Assembly: GCF_000422885.1 (NCBI RefSeq) | Contig: NZ_AUGX01000001.1 | Coordinates: 683,238-747,237 of the forward strand | Source: Ottowia thiooxydans DSM 14619 | Lineage (GTDB): Bacteria; Pseudomonadota; Gammaproteobacteria; Burkholderiales; Burkholderiaceae_C | DNA: 64,000 nucleotides | Direction: 5' to 3' | In this document: positions 1 through 9,313 of the stretch, piece by piece | Layout of the letters: the number at the start of each line of letters is the position of its first letter | Numbering within the stretch: position 1 is the stretch's first letter | Notes under the pieces: model-generated | What the model saw: the letters and a program-made list of their open reading frames with translations, nothing else | What the model was told of the DNA's origin: nothing | Database searches by the model: none | Translations under genes and position numbers: made by a program

Positions 1-428
1 TAGCGGTGCCCCAAGCCCATGCGGTAAACGCTCTTGGCACGCGCCACGTTGGAGCTGCCATAGAAGCCCAACGGAATCATTTCGTCTGGCGGCAGCGCGC
101 AGGGCATGCTGGAAACCCAGAGCATTTCGTCACCGGACTCGGCGAGCACGCGGTAGGTTTCCTGGTGGATCTGCGTTAATTCCTCAAGGCAGGCTTCCAC
201 GCTGCCATGCACGGCCGTAACCAGCTCCACCTGCGATTCACTGAAATCGGTGGTGATGTTGGGGTGGGTCAAAGGCGCCCCCAGGGCAGCCGGATGGGGC
301 GTTAGCGCCAACCGGCCATCTGGGTTGACACGCAGGCTTTCTTTCTCAATACCGCGGCGAATACCCCGCAGCCGGTCGCCAGGCAGCGCCTCTAATAGGC
401 TCCTTAGCTTGTTCATGTCGTGTCTCAT
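1..428 (-). CDS. gshA: Glutamate-cysteine ligase, N-terminal part (runs off the window)
   Basis: This is the first step of glutathione synthesis, the ATP-dependent ligation of glutamate and cysteine in the cytosol. About 142 N-terminal residues are visible. They include RRGIEKESLRVNPDG and TDFSESQLELVT, which are hallmarks of the proteobacterial GshA family (roughly 430-520 residues), so most of the gene lies to the left of the window. Two in-frame ATGs, at 428 and 416, could start it. Neither has a strong ribosome binding site, and 428 is taken because it gives the longer leader before the conserved core. The gene following it on the same strand is an unrelated SDR. Confidence 0.9.
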   Translation of the reverse strand, partial: MRHDMNKLRSLLEALPGDRLRGIRRGIEKESLRVNPDGRLALTPHPAALGAPLTHPNITTDFSESQVELVTAVHGSVEACLEELTQIHQETYRVLAESGDEMLWVSSMPCALPPDEMIPLGFYGSSNVARAKSVYRMGLGHR

Positions 429-588
429 TTCTCGGGCTGGGGGGCGACGGTATCACAGGCGGCAATTCCGCGCGCAGGCGGGGTCACCAAGCCCGGACCG
501 CCTAAGAGCCTGTTCAAAGTCTCTCAGGAGTGATATGCGGATTGTGACCGCGTTCTATCGTACGCGGCTTTTCAAGAACGCGCCGTTG

Positions 589-1503
589 TCAGCGGTGGGC
601 CGCCATGGCCAGTGTGACTTCGTTCGTGCCCTGATCGGCTCCGCTCGCCGGCACCGAGTCGCCGGCTCGGTTGGTAACCTCTGCCAGGTGGGCCAAAAGG
701 CGCTCCGGGGTGTCTGGTGTCAGGCCAAGGTGCATCCCTTGCGTCATGGTGACATACGCAGCCTCATAGGTACCCGCGCCCGCGCAGAGCGTTGTGCGTG
801 TGGGCGCGTCCTCGCAGGCCAGTACCAGCATGGCAGGTACCACGGCTTCCGGGCGAAGCATCTCCAGCACCGGTGCGGGCATCAAACCTTCAGTCATACG
901 CGTAGCCGCCGTTGGCGCGAGACAGTTCACACGAATGCCGTGCTTGGCTCCCTCCAGGCTCAAGGTCTGCATCAGGCCCACAAGAGCCAACTTGGCGGCG
1001 CCGTAGTTGCTCTGGCCGAAATTGCCATACAGGCCGGTGGATGATGTCGTCATGACGATGCGGCCGTAACCCTGCGCCACCATGTGCGGCCACACCGCCT
1101 TGGTGGTGTGAACGGCGCCCATCAGGTGCACATCCAGCACCAGGCGAAAATCGGCGAGCTCCATCTTCGCGAAGGATTTGTCGCGCAAAATGCCAGCGTT
1201 ATTGACCAGTATGTCAATCCTGCCCCATGTGTCCATAGCCTGCTGCACCATAGCTTGGACGGCGTCAAAATCGGTCACGGAAGCGCCATTGGCAATGGCT
1301 TCACCGCCTGCCGCCTTGATTTCATCGACCACTTTCTGCGCAGCTGATGCGGAACTGCCACTGCCGTTAACCGTGCCGCCGAGGTCATTGACGAGCACCT
1401 TGGCGCCGCGCGCGGCCAATTCCAGCGCATGCAAGCGACCCAGGCCACCGCCTGCACCAGTGACAATGGCTACGCGGCCGGAAAAATCGAGGGGGTTGCT
1501 CAT
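589..1503 (-). CDS. Short-chain dehydrogenase/reductase (SDR)
   Basis: This is an NAD(P)-dependent oxidoreductase of 304 residues. It shows the cofactor motif TGAGGGLG, the NNAG motif and the catalytic YGAAK (Tyr-x-x-x-Lys) with an upstream Ser. The N-terminal half, with VNDLGGTVNG after the second strand, resembles the hydroxyacyl-CoA dehydrogenase part of multifunctional beta-oxidation enzymes, so an acyl-CoA or hydroxy-acid substrate is plausible but unproven. The start at 1503 is chosen because AAGGAGCG lies at a good distance in front of it; a longer reading frame to 1536 has no such site. It stands alone between gshA and the NUDIX gene, so context does not reveal the pathway. Confidence 0.85.
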   Translation of the reverse strand: MSNPLDFSGRVAIVTGAGGGLGRLHALELAARGAKVLVNDLGGTVNGSGSSASAAQKVVDEIKAAGGEAIANGASVTDFDAVQAMVQQAMDTWGRIDILVNNAGILRDKSFAKMELADFRLVLDVHLMGAVHTTKAVWPHMVAQGYGRIVMTTSSTGLYGNFGQSNYGAAKLALVGLMQTLSLEGAKHGIRVNCLAPTAATRMTEGLMPAPVLEMLRPEAVVPAMLVLACEDAPTRTTLCAGAGTYEAAYVTMTQGMHLGLTPDTPERLLAHLAEVTNRAGDSVPASGADQGTNEVTLAMAAHR

Positions 1504-1835
1504 GCTTTCGCTCCTTGTAATCAAACTAGCGGACAAACCGCTTAGGCCCTACTGCAAAACTCATCGTGGAGGCTGGGTGTCGGCGTCGGGATGGGCTGCA
1601 AGGTAAGTTTGCAGACAATGGCCGTCGCTATTGGCAAAAAAAACAACACAGCAGACCGCCGGGGGGACTTGGATCCCGCGCCCCGATGGGTTTCGCAGAG
1701 GGTTATTAATGTACTGCTTCGGGCAGTGGGAACACTTGACACCGCAATCCCTCAGAACGTGCGCTAAGTGCCCCAAGACACGTACGCGACCCTCTGTAGA
1801 TAGAAAGAGCGCCCTATTCGCGCAAAATGCTGATC
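1504..1835. other. Intergenic region, no gene recognised
   Basis: This spacer between the divergent SDR and NUDIX genes has short open frames on both strands, but none has a recognisable product or a convincing ribosome binding site. It should hold the promoters of both neighbours; I could not assign them with confidence. Confidence 0.4.
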
Positions 1836-2729
1836 ATGGAACTTAACTCGAACGTGATTGACACCCCTCCACGCGACGCCGCCAGCTTGGTCATGATCCG
1901 GGACGGAGCCCAGGGTCTGGAGGTTCTGCTGGTACGCCGCCATACCGATTCGAGTGTGCTGGGCGGCGCATGCGTTTTCCCGGGTGGGAAATTGGATGCT
2001 GCCGACAGTAGCGCGGATTTGCTGGCGCGGCTTGACCGCGCTCCGTCCGAGTTGCATGCTCGGCTAGGTGAGCCTGAGCTATCGCCTACGCACGCGGCTG
2101 CTTTGTACGTGGCGGCTGCGCGCGAAGCTTTCGAAGAAGCCGGCGTGCTGTATCAGCAGGTTGGAAACACCGAAATAGCCACGGTTGATGCGACGGCACG
2201 CGCCAGCCTGAACGCGGGTGAATCGTTCGGCACCCTGCTGGCGCGGCTTGGCCTCACGCTCGACACTGACGCCCTTGTGCCATGGTCACGCTGGATCACA
2301 CCGCGCCGTCCATCGGTCATGAACAAACGCTTTGACACGCGATTCTTCCTGGCCGTGGCGCCAACGGACCAGACCGCACGGCACGATAACTTCGAAACGA
2401 CTGAAACGCTGTGGCTCACCCCTCGCAGCGCACTCACCGAGTACAAAGCTGGGAGCATTGATCTGGCTCCACCTCAAATCATGGGCTTGGCCCATCTAGC
2501 GGGTTTCACTACGGTAGCGCAAGCCCGAGCAGATGCCCTCACCCGTAAGCCACCATTGGTAGAACCCGAATCTTTTGAGGAAGACGGCACTCGCGTACTT
2601 TGCTATCCGGGTGACGAACGCCATTCGGTTCGAGAACGCGCTCTGCCAACCCCCACACGGCTTGTATGGAAAGACAAGCGCTTTGAGCCACCTGGTGGCT
2701 TTGAAGCATTTTTTCAGAGCGAAAACTAA
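1836..2729 (+). CDS. NUDIX hydrolase, NUDT19-like
   Basis: This is a predicted hydrolase of nucleoside-diphosphate-linked compounds. About 297 residues are encoded, long for a NUDIX protein. The NUDIX box is split: FPGGKLD comes first and REAFEEAG follows after an insertion of about 40 residues. That arrangement is known from NUDT19/RP2-like proteins, some of which hydrolyse CoA derivatives, so the CoA link is an inference from the family. Metal-binding glutamates of REAFEEAG are present. An ATG at 1827 is an alternative start, and neither start has a clear ribosome binding site. The gene converges with the unknown gene to its right. Confidence 0.85.
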   Translation: MELNSNVIDTPPRDAASLVMIRDGAQGLEVLLVRRHTDSSVLGGACVFPGGKLDAADSSADLLARLDRAPSELHARLGEPELSPTHAAALYVAAAREAFEEAGVLYQQVGNTEIATVDATARASLNAGESFGTLLARLGLTLDTDALVPWSRWITPRRPSVMNKRFDTRFFLAVAPTDQTARHDNFETTETLWLTPRSALTEYKAGSIDLAPPQIMGLAHLAGFTTVAQARADALTRKPPLVEPESFEEDGTRVLCYPGDERHSVRERALPTPTRLVWKDKRFEPPGGFEAFFQSEN

Positions 2730-2809
2730 AGCTGCCCTGATTAAGGCTATGCATCTTCCCGCGCACTGAATCGGGTTGAGCAGATAGGGGATACGCAGGA
2801 AAAGACGCC

Positions 2810-4684
2810 TTAGGCGTTGGGCGCGTTCTTGAAGCGAAATGCCGGAACTGATTGAATCATCAGCAAGGCTGGAATCAGTTTTTGCATGAGATTCGACGCA
2901 TCATCGAGCGCTCGAAGAGCGTTGGTCTGGATGCTTCTAGCGTTGGAGACTGGGTCAAGGTCGTCGGTAAAGTATCGAAGCACCGCGGGTATCTCAAGGG
3001 TGCTGGGTATAAACGGGAGGGCTCCGTGCGGCGCCGCCAAGGCAATACGGATCAGATGCTCCAAGCAACTGCTGTACGCCAACGCTGCCGCCGCAAAAGC
3101 CGTGGCGCTGCCGGCCAAGAAATTTTGTGATGCTTCGCGAAGTTGCAGAGAGACATCGGCCACCACGGATTGCCGTATCGCAGTAGTGACCTCTTTTTGC
3201 TGGTCTCTCAGCAGCCCATCGATCCTAGGTGATTTCACCCGAAAGAGCCCCAGAAAATCCTGGATCCAATCCAGTTCTTTTGCTTGGGCTTCCATAAAAA
3301 TCCACTCTGAGATTTGAGCTCTTTCTTGCTCCGCGAGGTAGAGCCCCCACGCATGAGCGTCTTCATTGGCGGCAGCAAGAACTTCATCGTAAGTGGTGGC
3401 GCTGGAGGCGGTGGTTTCATCGGCTTCTCCCGCGTCATTAAGATAGGGAACGATGCGGGCAGAAAGGCGCACAAAGTGCTCAAGGGCACCTGGGTCCGCA
3501 AGCAGAAACGAATGTTCGGGCTGAAGCGGCTGACAAGGATCATTTGTTCTTGTGATGGCACCGAACACCGCCGCGAGCAAACGATGATTGAGCTCCGCGA
3601 GAAGCGCTAGCCGAACAACTTGCAGCGCCTCCCGGCCGCGGCTCAAAAAAGCCGCTCTACCGCTTGTAGCAAGATCGCCCGCAGAAAATGCCTGCGTGGC
3701 ATAGACGACATAAGCCGTACGCAAATACCTGGCTGCGAGCTCAGCACCAGAATGGGCGTAAGCAGCCTCAAGGGCCGCCGCGTGGGCAGCCCTGAGTTGA
3801 TCTGGGTGAACCGCCAAAGCTCTCTGCCGCGTTGACTCCAGTAAATCTCCATAGGTTTGCCTGGCGCGGCGATCCGCCTCGAACGATTGCCCGTTCAAGA
3901 GCGAATAGTCGTTATAGGCGGCCAGGGCTGACTCGCGTGATCCACTCACCAGCGCTGCACGCTCGACCAGCACGCGCTCAGGCCCGCACGCGAGAAGCGC
4001 ATGTGCCACGGAACCTATATCAGCTCCTTCGTGATCAAAATCCGTGTTTTCGCTGGTCCAGATGCTTTCTGGTTCCCAGGAAGGATGGCTTGGGGACCAA
4101 AAAAGCCGGAGAGGAGACCACAGATCCGAGTCGACACTGGATTCGTCTGGCTTTGGCTCCGCGCCGTCGAGTCTTGCGTGAACGGCGTATCCGCCGATAT
4201 AAGAGGGAGCTCTCGAGAAATTTGGTGTGTCCAAAAACTCCGAAGGACCATCCGAGGCATTGAGGGAGAGCATTCGTTCAAACTCTCGTTCAAACAAACG
4301 TCTCCAGGAAAGCGCCTCCCCAGCGATGTCGGTGCTTTGATCAGTCTCTGGCTCCGACGCAAGTACATAGTCTGCATCTGATTGAAGTGATCGAGGCGCG
4401 GAGGTGGACCTCGAAAGCACCGTAAAGCCGCGATTTCCGGTCATCAGTGCGGACGTTTCATCTAGAAAAAAATCACTGTCCTGTAACAACTCTAACCTCG
4501 TACGCCCATCACCGGACCTGAACTCGCTGGAGCTCATGTAGTCTTCGCTGCGCCAAGTTGGAAGCACGGTCGGCTCAGCAGGGGGCGGCGCCTCGTCAGG
4601 TGCGTGCTGCGAATAGCTTGCACCACCCTTTGGCGTTAGTACGGAGCCTTGATGGCTGGGACTGCCCGGCGGAGTAATCGGCAT
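2810..4684 (-). CDS. Unknown 624-residue protein with effector-like N-terminus
   Basis: I do not recognise this protein. The first 50 or so residues are rich in Ser, Pro, Thr and Gly with no signal peptide or membrane segment, a composition often seen in type III secretion effectors. Residues up to about 230 are acidic and look disordered, with many Asp, Glu, Ser and Trp. From about 230 to the end the sequence is rich in Ala and Leu and appears all-helical. No catalytic motif is evident. It stands alone, convergent with the NUDIX gene and separated from the DUF808 gene by about 240 bases. No secretion apparatus or chaperone is in the window, so secretion is only a suggestion. The gene itself is clearly coding: it is long, uninterrupted and has protein-like composition throughout. 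Confidence 0.75.
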   Translation of the reverse strand: MPITPPGSPSHQGSVLTPKGGASYSQHAPDEAPPPAEPTVLPTWRSEDYMSSSEFRSGDGRTRLELLQDSDFFLDETSALMTGNRGFTVLSRSTSAPRSLQSDADYVLASEPETDQSTDIAGEALSWRRLFEREFERMLSLNASDGPSEFLDTPNFSRAPSYIGGYAVHARLDGAEPKPDESSVDSDLWSPLRLFWSPSHPSWEPESIWTSENTDFDHEGADIGSVAHALLACGPERVLVERAALVSGSRESALAAYNDYSLLNGQSFEADRRARQTYGDLLESTRQRALAVHPDQLRAAHAAALEAAYAHSGAELAARYLRTAYVVYATQAFSAGDLATSGRAAFLSRGREALQVVRLALLAELNHRLLAAVFGAITRTNDPCQPLQPEHSFLLADPGALEHFVRLSARIVPYLNDAGEADETTASSATTYDEVLAAANEDAHAWGLYLAEQERAQISEWIFMEAQAKELDWIQDFLGLFRVKSPRIDGLLRDQQKEVTTAIRQSVVADVSLQLREASQNFLAGSATAFAAAALAYSSCLEHLIRIALAAPHGALPFIPSTLEIPAVLRYFTDDLDPVSNARSIQTNALRALDDASNLMQKLIPALLMIQSVPAFRFKNAPNA

Positions 4685-4830
4685 ATCGCGTTTCGGTTGA
4701 TGGTTGAGGTTCCGGCGCAGGTCATCCGTTCAACAGATGAGTTGTAAACACCAGTGCAGAACGTCAACAGCACCGAACGGTGCCCTCTGCTGAGTAACCA
4801 CAGGAAGGGAAAAGTTCCATCAACGACTCA

Positions 4831-4859
4831 CACTGACGCACGTGAACCATGCGTCAGTG
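4831..4859 (-). terminator. Strong hairpin downstream of the DUF808 gene
   Basis: A perfect 10-base-pair inverted repeat (CACTGACGCA at 4831 and TGCGTCAGTG at 4850) encloses a 9-base loop. It lies just after the end of the DUF808 gene in the direction of its transcription. There is no strong T-run, so it may be a weak terminator or a transcript-stabilising stem. Confidence 0.45.
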
Positions 4860-4927
4860 CAGGAGACAAGCGCGGCGCGTGCGATCAGCGCCGGGGCACA
4901 AGAATGATCCGGAGACTTGGTAGGCTG

Positions 4928-5890
4928 CTACTTACGCCCACGCAGCCGTTTCACCAATTCAACGGCACCGACCACCACAGCACCAGCCGCCACACCAACA
5001 ACCATATTTACAAGCATTCCAGCGAGCGTGCCAGCTATCCCCCCCATGCCCGCCGACCACGCTTCTGCCCAGTGCGCCAGAGCCGGCACGCCATGAACCA
5101 AAATGCCACCGCCCACAAGAAACATCGCGGCCGTACCGGCAATCGAGAGGAACTTCATCAACCAGGGCGCAAGCACAAGAATGCCTCGGCCCAACGCCTG
5201 GGTGAAACTTCCTGCACGCTGGCTGAGGTAAAGACCTAGATCGTCCAGTTTGACGATACCCGCCACCAGTCCATATACCCCAACGGTCATCAGCAAGGCG
5301 ATGCCCGACAACACCAGAACCTGAGTCAGGAAAGGCTGCCCCGTCACTGTGCCGAGCGTGATGGCAATGATCTCTGCGGAAAGAATGAAGTCCGTGCGTA
5401 TGGCGCCTTTGACCTTCTGCTTTTCCAACTGCACAAGATCAACCTCAGCCCCGGGCTCGTTGGTGGCGCTTACTGCGACTGCTTGCGCACCCTCGTCTTC
5501 TTTATGCAAAAGCTTGTGTGCAACCTTCTCAAAACCTTCGTAGCAAAGAAAGGCGCCACCTACCATCAACAGGGGCGTCACGGCCCATGGCGCAAAAGCG
5601 CTGATGGCCAAGGCGGCGGGCACAAGGATGACCTTGTTCACGAAAGAGCCCTTGGCCACGGCCCAGACCACCGGCACTTCGCGGTTGGCACTCAGGCCAG
5701 TGACCTGCTGTGCGTTCAGCGCCAAATCATCGCCCAGCACACCGGCTGTTTTCTGCGCTGAAAGCTTGGTCAGCACCGCGACATCGTCTGATACGGCCAC
5801 GGCTTTACGAGCCGATACCTTGGCCATCACGGCAATGTCATCCAGAAGAGTGGCAATGTCGTCAAGCAGAGCAAGCAAGCTGGTAGCCAT
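4928..5890 (-). CDS. DUF808 family inner-membrane protein (YedI-like)
   Basis: About 320 residues, with the family's typical N-terminus [17 protein letters not shown], a soluble stretch to about residue 70 and then a series of hydrophobic segments. The sequence ends in basic residues (VKRLRGRK). This matches DUF808 proteins such as E. coli YedI, an inner-membrane protein of unknown function. The start at 5890 reproduces the family N-terminus; a TTG at 5905 would add five residues. It is on the same strand as dusC upstream but separated by about 75 bases, and no shared role is evident. Confidence 0.85.
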   Translation of the reverse strand: MATSLLALLDDIATLLDDIAVMAKVSARKAVAVSDDVAVLTKLSAQKTAGVLGDDLALNAQQVTGLSANREVPVVWAVAKGSFVNKVILVPAALAISAFAPWAVTPLLMVGGAFLCYEGFEKVAHKLLHKEDEGAQAVAVSATNEPGAEVDLVQLEKQKVKGAIRTDFILSAEIIAITLGTVTGQPFLTQVLVLSGIALLMTVGVYGLVAGIVKLDDLGLYLSQRAGSFTQALGRGILVLAPWLMKFLSIAGTAAMFLVGGGILVHGVPALAHWAEAWSAGMGGIAGTLAGMLVNMVVGVAAGAVVVGAVELVKRLRGRK

Positions 5891-5965
5891 GGTGCGAGGA
5901 CTCAAAAGAAATAGATTTGCGGATTAAACCAGCTTAGTCCTGGAAATCAGAGCGCCCGAAGACGA

Positions 5966-6994
5966 TTAATTTACAGACTCAGCCACTTCCGTCTCAACAC
6001 CGATAGCTTTCAAAGTGCGGTGCGCAGTGGCGCCTGCCAACCATGCATCAATACGCGAGCAATCGTGCACTTGGCGAAACTGATCGAACGCTGTCTCAGC
6101 CTCTGGATAGCGAGTGCGCAGAGAGCCTAACCATTGCTTGAGCCGGCCGGGACGATGCCGCGGCTCCACGCGCAGGCTAACTTGCCGCCAGAATTCGGCG
6201 ATCAAAGGGAGCAGTTCCAACCAGGTAACTCGCGGCTCAGCGTTGACAGCGTGAGCCCCCTGCGCATCGCCCAGCAATCGCGCCTGGATGGCAAGCCCCA
6301 ACCCCGGGTCTCGCACCATGCCGCGGCCGATCATCAAATCCTTGCAACCAGTCACCTCCTGGCAGCGCAGGGCATCTTCCACGCTCCAGATGTCTCCATT
6401 GGCCACCACAGACACCTTGACCGCCGCCCGGATCTCCGCTACCCGCTCCCAGTACACCGGGGGCCGATAACCTTGAACTTTGGTACGCGCATGAACCACC
6501 AATTGATTGGCGCCCGCCAGGTCGATCGCCTGTGCGCACTCAATCGCGCGGCTTGCGTCTTGCACACCCAACCTGATCTTTGCCGAAACTGGTATGGCTT
6601 CGGGCACGGCACGCCGCACCGCCGCCACGATGCGATGAATGAGCTCGGGCTCATCCAGTAGTACCGCTCCACCACGGTGCAGATTCACCGTCTTGGCCGG
6701 ACAGCCAAAGTTGAGATCTATGCCCTCCGGCCGCAGTTCGGCGAGCCGCGCTGCGTTCTCGGCAAGGCATACGGGCTCGGAACCGAGCAATTGAGGCCGT
6801 ACCGGCACCCCAGCCGGGGTGCGACTACCGTTCAAAAGCTCAGGCACCACACGTGTGAACACTCTTTTAGGTAAAAGCTGGTCAGTGATGCGTATGAATT
6901 CGGAGACACAACGATCCACTCCGCCGACGCGGGTGAGCACGTCGCGAAGCGTATGGTCGAGAAGGCCCTCCATAGGGGCGAGCAAGATTGCCAA
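5966..6994 (-). CDS. dusC: tRNA-dihydrouridine synthase DusC
   Basis: This flavoenzyme reduces uridine to dihydrouridine in tRNA; E. coli DusC acts on U16. The 342 residues begin with AILLAPMEG and contain LNFGCPAKTVN with the catalytic Cys, HARTK in the FMN barrel, and GDIWS and GRG in the phosphate-binding part. A C-terminal helical domain has the length expected for DusC rather than DusA or DusB. The start is a TTG, because the first in-frame ATG would remove the conserved LLAPMEG stretch. It is transcribed away from the FecR gene. Confidence 0.93.
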   Translation of the reverse strand: MAILLAPMEGLLDHTLRDVLTRVGGVDRCVSEFIRITDQLLPKRVFTRVVPELLNGSRTPAGVPVRPQLLGSEPVCLAENAARLAELRPEGIDLNFGCPAKTVNLHRGGAVLLDEPELIHRIVAAVRRAVPEAIPVSAKIRLGVQDASRAIECAQAIDLAGANQLVVHARTKVQGYRPPVYWERVAEIRAAVKVSVVANGDIWSVEDALRCQEVTGCKDLMIGRGMVRDPGLGLAIQARLLGDAQGAHAVNAEPRVTWLELLPLIAEFWRQVSLRVEPRHRPGRLKQWLGSLRTRYPEAETAFDQFRQVHDCSRIDAWLAGATAHRTLKAIGVETEVAESVN

Positions 6995-7130
6995 GGTCAG
7001 GTTCAGAAGGTGGAGGTCAACCGCTATTGCCGTTTGAGCGTTGTTTCGCCCTGAAAGTGCTGTTGCCGCGCACTAAGGTACTATCATAGGTTAGCCAAGC
7101 CAACCACGCTACGCTAGGGAGAATATCAAA

Positions 7131-7625
7131 ATGAAGCCATTAGCCTCGAAGATAGCCCGCCATTGCCAGCATTTACTCATGCTGGCCCTGTTGAGCTCTT
7201 CCCCTGCCTGGACACAAGAAGCCGCTGTGCAGATCACCCCGAGCGACGATCGTCAAGGGACTTTCAAGTCCATCAAGGGCGAAGTCAACCTGGTGCGCGC
7301 TGAAATTCCTCGTCCCGCCGCCTCAGGTGACGGTTTTCTCACCACGGATAAATTGTTGGTGGGTCCGAAAAGCGCAGCGGCCCTGACGCTGCAAGACGGG
7401 ACAGTGATTGCTGTCGGCCCGGATAGCGCGCTCGCTTTGGAGAAGTTCAGCTATGACGCCACCACCCAAGAGGGCAGCATTGCGGTTCGGCTCCTTCGCG
7501 GCAGCCTGAGAATGGTTACCGGCTTGATCGCCAAGCTGAAACCCGAAAACGTAAGCGTTCTCACGCCTACTGCTGTGATCGGCGTGCGCGGTACTGACTT
7601 CATCGTGGAGGCAACGGCTCCATGA
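7131..7625 (+). CDS. Exported FecR-domain protein
   Basis: This is a 164-residue protein with a signal peptide (hydrophobic stretch from about residue 12 to 27, cleavage likely after PAWT) followed by a FecR-type beta domain. Typical motifs are GPKSAAALTLQDGT, RGSLRMVTG and the closing TAVIGVRGTDF. FecR domains of this short type occur in periplasmic proteins that are not iron sigma regulators. AGGGAG lies in front of the start. The stop overlaps the ATG of the OmpA-family gene (ATGA), so the two are translationally coupled and probably work together at the cell envelope. Confidence 0.85.
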   Translation: MKPLASKIARHCQHLLMLALLSSSPAWTQEAAVQITPSDDRQGTFKSIKGEVNLVRAEIPRPAASGDGFLTTDKLLVGPKSAAALTLQDGTVIAVGPDSALALEKFSYDATTQEGSIAVRLLRGSLRMVTGLIAKLKPENVSVLTPTAVIGVRGTDFIVEATAP

Positions 7626-8206
7626 GGGGACTTCTCGCCTTGGTTTTTATCGTGACGTTAGCAGGTTGTGCCCCCACCACGCGAGTAACGCTGCTGCCCC
7701 AGGAAAACCACCCGAAAAGCTCGGTGGAAGTCAGGGCCGCCAATGAAACCTGGAAGATGACCACCCCCTTCGAGGTGGCCAGCGTCTCCCAGCGGGGTGT
7801 GATCGCCGCAGATCAAACCAATGCACAAGACGTCCACCTGCGGTATCCGGAATTGCTGGCCATACAGCCGCCTGTAGCCGAACGCTTCACGCTGTACTTC
7901 GTGGCCGGTGGTTCTGCCTTGACCCCTGAATCCGAAGGGGCTCTGAGCGGAATTCTCGCGCAGGCCGTAGCTCGCCCAGGTGGCGAAATTCTGATCGTTG
8001 GCCACACGGATTCTGTAGGCACGCAGGAATTGAACGACAAGCTTTCGCTGCAACGCGCGAGCGCCATCCGGGAGCTGGTGATCCAGCGTGGTTTTCCGCC
8101 AGTGTTGGTTCACGCTGTGGGCCGGGGAGAACGAGAACTTGCGGTTCCTACGGCAGACGGGGTGGATGAGCCCAAGAACCGCCGCGTTGTAATCATCGTT
8201 CGCTAA
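7622..8206 (+). CDS. OmpA-family lipoprotein
   Basis: About 194 residues, with a lipobox LAGC near residue 15, so it should be anchored in the outer membrane by a lipid. A C-terminal OmpA peptidoglycan-binding domain carries GHTDSVGTQELN, LSLQRASAIRELV and PKNRRVVI, including the conserved Asp and Arg that hold diaminopimelate. It is coupled to the preceding FecR-domain gene by a 4-base overlap. FecR plus OmpA pairs often accompany an adenylate cyclase with a CHASE2 sensor; no such gene is present here, because the next gene is a phosphofructokinase. Confidence 0.88.
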   Translation: MRGLLALVFIVTLAGCAPTTRVTLLPQENHPKSSVEVRAANETWKMTTPFEVASVSQRGVIAADQTNAQDVHLRYPELLAIQPPVAERFTLYFVAGGSALTPESEGALSGILAQAVARPGGEILIVGHTDSVGTQELNDKLSLQRASAIRELVIQRGFPPVLVHAVGRGERELAVPTADGVDEPKNRRVVIIVR

Positions 8207-8222
8207 ATTGGGGCATTCTGGA

Positions 8223-9272
8223 ATGCGGATCGGTGTACTCACTGGAGGCGGCGACTGCCCAGGGCTGAATGCGGTTATCCGCGCGGTCACCAAATCGCTG
8301 CTTGGTTGCTGCCAGGCTGAAGTGATTGGCATCGAAGACGGTTTTGCCGGTCTCCTTGAAGGACGCACACGCCCACTCGATTGGGATGCGGTGAGCGGCA
8401 TTTTGTTTTCTGGCGGGACCATCCTGGGAACCAGCAACCGCGCCGATCCATTAGCCACCGAGCAGGCTACCGAACGAGCACTGGCACAAGCACGTACCCT
8501 GGGGTTGGACGCTCTAGTGGCTATCGGCGGCAATGGCACCATGACGATTGCGCATGGGCTGTCCCTCCGAGGGCTGCCCATTGTCGGCGTACCAAAAACC
8601 ATTGATAACGATCTGGAAGGCTGCGAGCGTAGCTTTGGCTTCGACACCGCGGTCGCTACGGTCACACAAGCGCTGGAGCGGGTGCAGACCACAGGTCAAA
8701 GCCATGGTCGCGTGATGATCGTGGAGACCATGGGGCGTTACGCGGGGTGGATAGCGCTTGAGGCGGGCATTGCCGGTGCAGCTGATGCCATCTTGCTTCC
8801 AGAAATCGATTTCAACACCGAAGCCCTGATTGAGCTGTGCCGGCAACGTGAGGCCAGGCCCCGCTACACCGTAATTTGTATCGCCGAAGGCGCCAAGCCG
8901 CGCGGTGGGCAAATGACGGTTGAGCGCACGATCGAAAACAGCCCCGATCCCATACGCCTTGGCGGTGTGGCCTACCACCTGCGTACGCTCCTGGAGCCAC
9001 ATCTGCGCAGCGAGGTGCGCGCCACGGTCCTGGGTCATGTACAACGGGGCGGCGCACCCACGCCGTTCGACCGTGTACTGGCCACCCAATTTGGCAACCA
9101 CGCCGCACAGATGGTGGAAGCAGGTCAGTTCAATCGAATGGTCACGTTCGAGCGCGGCGCTATGAGCAGCGTCTCGCTCGCCGAAGTCGCCGACCGCACC
9201 CGTCAGGTGCCACTTGATCATCCGTTACTGCAAACAGCGCGTGAGATTGGTGTTTGTCTTGGGGAAGGCTAA
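8223..9272 (+). CDS. 6-phosphofructokinase, mixed ATP/PPi-type active site
   Basis: This enzyme phosphorylates fructose 6-phosphate in glycolysis. The 349 residues show TGGGDCPGLNAVIR at the N-terminus, IGGNG at about 101-105, the catalytic PKTIDND at 124-130 and ETMGRYAGW. At the positions that discriminate phosphoryl donors the protein has Gly (E. coli 104) but Lys (E. coli 124). The normal Asp of GGDG is replaced by Asn. Gly/Lys combinations occur in group III phosphofructokinases, in which both PPi- and ATP-using members are known, so the donor cannot be called. The ATG at 8223 is preferred over a TTG at 8208. It follows the OmpA gene closely but is functionally unrelated. Confidence 0.88.
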   Translation: MRIGVLTGGGDCPGLNAVIRAVTKSLLGCCQAEVIGIEDGFAGLLEGRTRPLDWDAVSGILFSGGTILGTSNRADPLATEQATERALAQARTLGLDALVAIGGNGTMTIAHGLSLRGLPIVGVPKTIDNDLEGCERSFGFDTAVATVTQALERVQTTGQSHGRVMIVETMGRYAGWIALEAGIAGAADAILLPEIDFNTEALIELCRQREARPRYTVICIAEGAKPRGGQMTVERTIENSPDPIRLGGVAYHLRTLLEPHLRSEVRATVLGHVQRGGAPTPFDRVLATQFGNHAAQMVEAGQFNRMVTFERGAMSSVSLAEVADRTRQVPLDHPLLQTAREIGVCLGEG

Positions 9273-9313
9273 AGTGCCGTTACAGTGACGGCATGACCTT
9301 TGGAGTAATTGGC

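Noticed and set aside
480-580. A sequence resembling an insertion-sequence end (GAGCCTGTTCAAAGTCTC)
   Set aside because: No second copy, inverted partner or transposase fragment is present in the window, so an IS remnant cannot be supported.
1504-1835. Small Cys-containing frames in the spacer before the NUDIX gene
   Set aside because: Several short frames overlap on both strands with no ribosome binding site and no recognisable product.
7658-8692. A long open frame of 344 codons on the minus strand
   Set aside because: It is antisense to the OmpA and phosphofructokinase genes, which have clear family motifs, and its own translation is Arg/Ser-rich with no family resemblance.
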